From Bacillota bacterium (GTDB lineage Bacteria > Bacillota > Clostridia > Lachnospirales > Lachnospiraceae), in assembly GCA_023421075.1 (NCBI GenBank), contig JAEZUM010000087.1:1-18177 (forward strand): a DNA stretch of 18,177 nt, given 5' to 3'. A model generated the notes under the pieces. The model did not search any database and was not told the DNA's origin. It saw only the letters and a program-made list of their open reading frames with translations. This document shows, piece after piece, positions 15,626 through 18,177 of the stretch. The first letter of the stretch is position 1; each line of letters opens with the position of its first letter. Both the position numbers and the translations under genes were made by a program.

Positions 15626-15708
15626 GCGGATGTGGCGGAATGGCAGACGCAGCAGACTCAAAATCTGCCACATGTGAGTGTGTGAGGGTTCGAGTCCCTC
15701 CATCCGCA
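15626..15708 (+). tRNA. tRNA-Leu, anticodon CAA
   Basis: The acceptor arms GCGGATG (15626-15632) and CATCCGC (15701-15707) pair perfectly, with A at 15708 as discriminator. The anticodon stem GCAGA/TCTGC encloses the loop CTCAAAA, giving anticodon CAA at 15659-15661, which reads UUG. A long variable arm (class II tRNA, as in tRNA-Leu) precedes the T arm GAGGG-TTCGAGT-CCCTC. CCA is not encoded (GTA follows), so it must be added after transcription. The gene stands alone, with its own promoter and terminator. Confidence 0.97.
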
Positions 15709-15715
15709 GTAGGAT

Positions 15716-15760
15716 AAAGTTCTTGGGAGCCTTGATAGCAAGGAGTTCAGGAACTTTTTT
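15716..15760 (+). terminator. Rho-independent terminator of tRNA-Leu
   Basis: A long imperfect stem pairs AAAGTTCTTGGGAGCCTTG (from 15716) with CAAGGAGTTCAGGAACTTT (to 15757), with several G-U pairs and two internal mismatches, and runs into six T residues at 15755-15760. It begins 8 bp after the tRNA. Confidence 0.85.
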
Positions 15761-15895
15761 ATTGCATTCCATCCTAATATTAAGATTAATTTATATCATC
15801 GCTGTATGATATCCTTATTCCCAAATGGAATGTGTTTTATTACCTCTATCGAATCGTATATAAATTATAACATATATTTCATATTTTGCATCAAT

Positions 15896-15929
15896 AAAAA
15901 CTCCAGCCGGTAATCACCTCTGGAGTTTT
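15896..15929 (-). terminator. Rho-independent terminator of trxB
   Basis: AAAACTCCAG (15897-15906) pairs with CTGGAGTTTT (15920-15929), with an inner GGT-GATT-ACC hairpin on the minus strand, followed there by a run of five T residues. The arms are symmetric enough to stop transcription in either direction. The stem begins 6 bp past the trxB stop. Confidence 0.88.
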
Positions 15930-15934
15930 ATTTA

Positions 15935-16915
15935 TTATCCGATATATTCACAGGCGGCCAAGGCTGCGATTGCGCCGTCAGAGGCTGCTGTGGCCAACTG
16001 CCTAACCGTTTTTGTTCTGGTATCCCCGGCAACAAATATGCCTTCCATATTTGTTTTACAATTCTCTCCTGCCTTTATGTATCCGCCTTCATCCAGCTCT
16101 ACAACATTTGAAAAAATCATATTCTCAGGCATCTGTCCGATTGCGATGAATAAGCCGCTGATCTTGAGTTGCTGTTCCTCTTTGGTATTCTTATTGCTGA
16201 CCTTAATCCCTTCCAATCCATCCGTACCCAAGAGCTCCTGAATCTGAGAATTCAAGACAAAAATCACATTATCCTTCTCTTTCAGAGACTGTAACAGTTT
16301 ATCTTCTCCGCGGAAGGTATCTCTTCTATGAATCAAATATACCTTACTGCAATAGGAGGACAGAAATAGGGCATCTTCTAAGGCAGTATTTCCTCCTCCA
16401 TTGACTGCGACCTCCTTCCCTCTGAAAAATGCTCCGTCACAGGTCGCACAATAAGAGATACCGCGACCGATCCACTCCTTTTCCTTCTCTAATCCCAAAG
16501 GTCTGTTCTTTGCACCTGTCGCTAATATAATACTTCTGGTTGAATAATTCCCTTTGTCTGTATTAACCGTCTTGAATGCTTGCTCCGTTGAGATTTCAAC
16601 CACCTTCTCGAATTTAATTTCTGCCCCCAGCTCCTTCGCCTGTTCGAATAAGTTGGTAGCAAATTCATACCCTGATATATGCTTAATTCCGGGATAGTTC
16701 TCAATTTCAGGAGTGTTGATAATCTGTCCACCATACATGCTTGCTTCCAATACCAGTACTCTTTTTCCTGCTCTTACTCCATAAATCGCTGCCGATAACC
16801 CAGCGGTTCCCGCTCCAACTATAATAATATCGTACATGTTATCACCGTTTCTTCGTTCCTTCCGGGTGCTTGATTGCCAAACTGAAGTTTTTTCTTCAAA
16901 ATCATATAGGCTCAT
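15935..16915 (-). CDS. trxB: Thioredoxin reductase (NADPH, FAD)
   Basis: TrxB passes electrons from NADPH through FAD and a cysteine pair to thioredoxin in the cytosol. From the ATG at 16915 (326 residues) the FAD motif GAGTAG is at 34-39, the redox pair CATC at 156-159 within SYCATCDGAFF, the NADPH motif GGGNTALE at 173-180, HRRDTFR at 196-202 (the HRR that binds the NADPH 2'-phosphate), and the second FAD motif VAGDTR at 295-300. Most TrxB proteins begin at the equivalent of Met27 (MYDIIIVGAG), so there is a 26-residue hydrophilic N-terminal extension. I kept the longer start because GGGAG lies 6 nt before it and the promoter at 16968-16996 places the transcript start 46 nt upstream; GGTGAT before Met27 could give a second start. 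Confidence 0.95.
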   Translation of the reverse strand: MSLYDFEEKTSVWQSSTRKERRNGDNMYDIIIVGAGTAGLSAAIYGVRAGKRVLVLEASMYGGQIINTPEIENYPGIKHISGYEFATNLFEQAKELGAEIKFEKVVEISTEQAFKTVNTDKGNYSTRSIILATGAKNRPLGLEKEKEWIGRGISYCATCDGAFFRGKEVAVNGGGNTALEDALFLSSYCSKVYLIHRRDTFRGEDKLLQSLKEKDNVIFVLNSQIQELLGTDGLEGIKVSNKNTKEEQQLKISGLFIAIGQMPENMIFSNVVELDEGGYIKAGENCKTNMEGIFVAGDTRTKTVRQLATAASDGAIAALAACEYIG

Positions 16916-16967
16916 ACTTAACTCCCTTTCTCATTGCTTTCTATTTAATTGTTTACAATCTATTATT

Positions 16968-16996
16968 ACTATACACGTTTCCCGCCATCTGGTCAA
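16968..16996 (-). promoter_or_regulatory. Strong sigma-A promoter of trxB
   Basis: On the minus strand TTGACC (16991-16996) is followed after 17 nt by TATAGT (16968-16973). The predicted transcript start near 16961 leaves room for the long form of TrxB. Confidence 0.75.
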
Positions 16997-17285
16997 GTAG
17001 TTTCTTAACTGTTTCACAAATATTTATACAGTCTAATCAGGTAATGGAATTGCATCCATACCTACAATTTATTAGAATTAAAAATTTTTATTTTAAACCT
17101 GTAACCTTTTTTTTAGAATGCATATAATAATAGTAAAAATAATCATACATAAGCAAGGCTAGATAGAAACGGTACAGAAGCATGAAATGATACATAATTA
17201 CTCCGCATGGCATAATATATTAATAAAGGAGTGATGCTATTCACCTTGCTAGAAACACATATTATACTTATTCATAATAACATAG
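16997..17285. other. Intergenic stretch without a recognised gene
   Basis: About 290 bp of AT-rich sequence lies between the trxB promoter and the terminator at 17287-17314. I see no convincing coding region on either strand. A perfect TATAAT occurs on the plus strand at 17123-17128, but its -35 position (TGTAAC, 17100-17105) is poor. Further on, AGCAAGG (17152-17158) can pair with CCTTGCT (17244-17250). These leave open a small plus-strand RNA ending at the hairpin near 17291-17312. Confidence 0.35.
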
Positions 17286-17286
17286 G

Positions 17287-17314
17287 AAAAGGAGTAGCGT
17301 TCACGCTACTCCTT
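17287..17314 (-). terminator. Rho-independent terminator of the Asn-rich small gene
   Basis: GGAGTAGCG (17291-17299) and CGCTACTCC (17304-17312) form a perfect 9-bp stem with a 4-nt loop, extended by AA/TT on either side. On the minus strand it ends in TTTTCC. On the plus strand it is followed by TTGTTTCC, so weak bidirectional use is possible. It lies 37 bp past the stop codon of the small gene. Confidence 0.82.
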
Positions 17315-17350
17315 GTTTCCATTCATAAAAATAAAAGGCCGTTTCATTCA

Positions 17351-17527
17351 TTATCTGTTATTAGCGTCGTTTCTGCTGGAATTTGAAGCGTTGTTTCTAC
17401 TGGTGTTGTTGTTAGCGTCGTTTCTGCTAGAGTTGTTAGCATCGTTTCTGCTGTTGTTATTAGACGCATTATTTCTGCTCGTATTGTTCGCGTCATTTCT
17501 GCTTGAATTTCTTGAATTGTTATCCAT
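17351..17527 (-). CDS. 58-residue Asn/Ser/Arg repeat protein of unknown function
   Basis: The frame runs from ATG 17527 to TAA 17351-17353 and has GGAGG 7 nt before the start, an upstream promoter and a terminator 37 bp downstream, so it is very likely a real gene. The protein has 24 Asn, 12 Ser, 8 Arg, 6 Ala, 5 Asp and 2 Thr, and no hydrophobic residue apart from Ala and Met1. About six copies of an 8-9 residue unit follow each other, for example SRNDANNS, SRNDANNNT and SRNNASNS. Synonymous codons vary between the units (AAT/AAC, GCG/GCT, GAC/GAT, AGC/AGT), which suggests selection on the peptide rather than a recent DNA duplication. It should be cytosolic, basic and disordered. I recognise no family; nucleic-acid binding or a spore-related role are guesses. 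Confidence 0.75.
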   Translation of the reverse strand: MDNNSRNSSRNDANNTSRNNASNNNSRNDANNSSRNDANNNTSRNNASNSSRNDANNR

Positions 17528-17622
17528 TTTTGATCCTCCAAAAATTTATATTATTTATGACAGCAATATTATTTACCTTTTAACAGGCTAATATTCATAT
17601 CATGTATATAAATCATAGATCA

Positions 17623-17651
17623 TTTATAGACTTATCCATTCATTTTGTAAA
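17623..17651 (-). promoter_or_regulatory. Sigma-A-like promoter of the Asn-rich small gene
   Basis: On the minus strand TTTACA (17646-17651) is followed after 17 nt by TATAAA (17623-17628), directly after the Nudix terminator. The leader would be about 90 nt. A second, sporulation-type candidate lies closer to the gene at 17567-17597 and is described among the findings. Confidence 0.55.
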
Positions 17652-17661
17652 AGGATATGAC

Positions 17662-17695
17662 AAAAAAGGACCGAATACCGATATGTATTCAGTCC
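17662..17695 (-). terminator. Rho-independent terminator of the Nudix gene
   Basis: GGACCGAATAC (17668-17678) pairs with GTATTCAGTCC (17685-17695) over 11 bp with one G-U pair in the minus-strand RNA, followed on that strand by six T residues (A-run 17662-17667). It begins 15 bp past the Nudix stop codon. Confidence 0.9.
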
Positions 17696-17710
17696 CTGGT
17701 TAGATTGATG

Positions 17711-18163
17711 TTAAAAATATTTCTTATTACCCCATAAATTACTCTTCTTAAGATCCATGTATTCGTTGTAAGCCCGCTCTAAAATCTGTTTTTCGTTGGC
17801 GAATTTCAACATATGATATGCTTCATGGAACTTGTAATACCCGGAGTCCATAAAAAACTCTTCTCTTTGTGGTTTGCTGTAATAGCTATCAGACATCATT
17901 AAATACCAATGAACATCCTTTAATACTGTATTTTGTGGCGTGCTGAAAGAATATTGGCTCTTCCCGATGTATTTTATAATGGAAGCATTCGTCCCCGCTT
18001 CCTCCAATACCTCACGAATTGCAGTTTCTTTATATTCTTCTCCCTCTTCTACGGTTCCTTTCGGTAGCACCCACCCTTCATATTTATTCTTATAATTTTT
18101 ATACAGTAATAAAATCTTTCCTCTGAATATAACTACACCACCACAGCTCGTTGCTTCTACCAT
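17711..18163 (-). CDS. Nudix hydrolase
   Basis: The 150-residue protein hydrolyses a nucleoside diphosphate linked to another group, with magnesium, in the cytosol. A complete Nudix box runs from Gly36 to Thr58: GTVEEGE, then five residues, then the catalytic core REVLEEAG (50-57), in the Gx5Ex7REUxEExGU pattern. The preceding WVLPKG and the early CGGVVIF strand are typical of MutT/Ap4A-hydrolase-like members, but the substrate cannot be assigned from the box. The C-terminal 60 residues are rich in Tyr, Lys and Glu and probably form the last strands and helix. Start ATG at 18163 has AGGAGG 7 nt upstream. Its own terminator follows at 17662-17695; its promoter lies beyond the right edge. Confidence 0.93.
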   Translation of the reverse strand: MVEATSCGGVVIFRGKILLLYKNYKNKYEGWVLPKGTVEEGEEYKETAIREVLEEAGTNASIIKYIGKSQYSFSTPQNTVLKDVHWYLMMSDSYYSKPQREEFFMDSGYYKFHEAYHMLKFANEKQILERAYNEYMDLKKSNLWGNKKYF

Positions 18164-18177
18164 CGCAATTCCTCCTG

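Noticed and set aside
15569..15772. A 67-codon minus-strand frame containing RMEGLEPSHTHMWQILSL
   Set aside because: It is the antisense reading of the tRNA-Leu gene and its terminator; such frames are a common false annotation and it has no ribosome binding site.
16870..17127. An 85-codon plus-strand frame with hydrophobic segments
   Set aside because: It begins at a TTG inside trxB with no RBS, and overlaps the strong trxB promoter on the other strand.
17152..17250. Resemblance to a riboswitch leader
   Set aside because: No conserved aptamer core that I know is present, and no gene on the plus strand follows that it could control.
17231..17390. A plus-strand frame beginning after AAAGGAG at about 17226
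   Set aside because: The RBS-to-ATG distance is only 2 nt, and the frame runs through the terminator hairpin and into the antisense of the Asn-rich gene.
17344..17541. A 65-codon minus-strand frame over the same repeat in another phase
   Set aside because: It lacks a suitable RBS and is out of frame with the GGAGG-ATG of the 58-codon gene; its repetitive look is inherited from the repeat.
17313..17591. A 92-codon plus-strand frame rich in Leu and Phe that looks like a membrane protein
   Set aside because: It is the complement of the Asn-rich repeat gene, whose own frame has an RBS, promoter and terminator. The hydrophobicity follows from reading the repeat on the opposite strand.

Overview
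The window is a gene-dense stretch of a low-to-moderate GC Firmicutes chromosome, most likely a member of the Clostridia close to the Lachnospiraceae. This is inferred from gene content and order (polA-coaE, walJ-ACT-DUF711, a NifZ-like desulfurase beside ThiI, an HPr-like protein without a PTS operon), AGGAGG-type ribosome binding sites, sigma-A-like promoters and strong intrinsic terminators. Nearly everything is on the minus strand. The exceptions are the 3' end of an HPr-like gene at the left edge and a tRNA-Leu(CAA) gene near 15.6 kb.

Read in the minus-strand direction of transcription, from right to left: a Nudix hydrolase with its own terminator (17.7-18.2 kb); a 58-residue Asn/Ser/Arg repeat protein with its own promoter and terminator (17.35-17.53 kb); a roughly 300 bp stretch without a recognised gene; thioredoxin reductase trxB with a strong promoter and a terminator (15.9-16.9 kb); the oppositely oriented tRNA-Leu unit; a membrane-anchored anti-sigma-like zinc-finger protein followed by polA and coaE, ending in a strong terminator (11.5-15.5 kb); a DAACS-family symporter with a TTG start and an altered binding site (10.1-11.4 kb); a tightly spaced walJ-ACT-DUF711 operon behind a near-consensus promoter (7.5-10.0 kb); pepD with its own promoter (5.7-7.2 kb); a LytR-Cps2A-Psr protein and an M23 peptidase, both cell-wall related (2.9-5.6 kb); and a cysteine desulfurase-thiI pair that fits sulfur transfer to tRNA (0.4-2.8 kb).

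Two related palindromic intergenic elements lie at 224-361 and about 3983-4106. The first has perfect 15-nt terminal inverted repeats. The second shares the last 34 nt of the first (26 identities) and supplies the final codons and stop of the LCP gene.

Most genes are ordinary housekeeping genes. The least explained items are the low-complexity 58-residue protein, the palindromic element family, the DUF711/ACT pair, the symporter's unusual binding-site residues, and an inverted repeat that overlaps both a -10-like box and the ribosome binding site of the M23 gene. I found no CRISPR array, prophage, insertion sequence with a transposase, or defence system.
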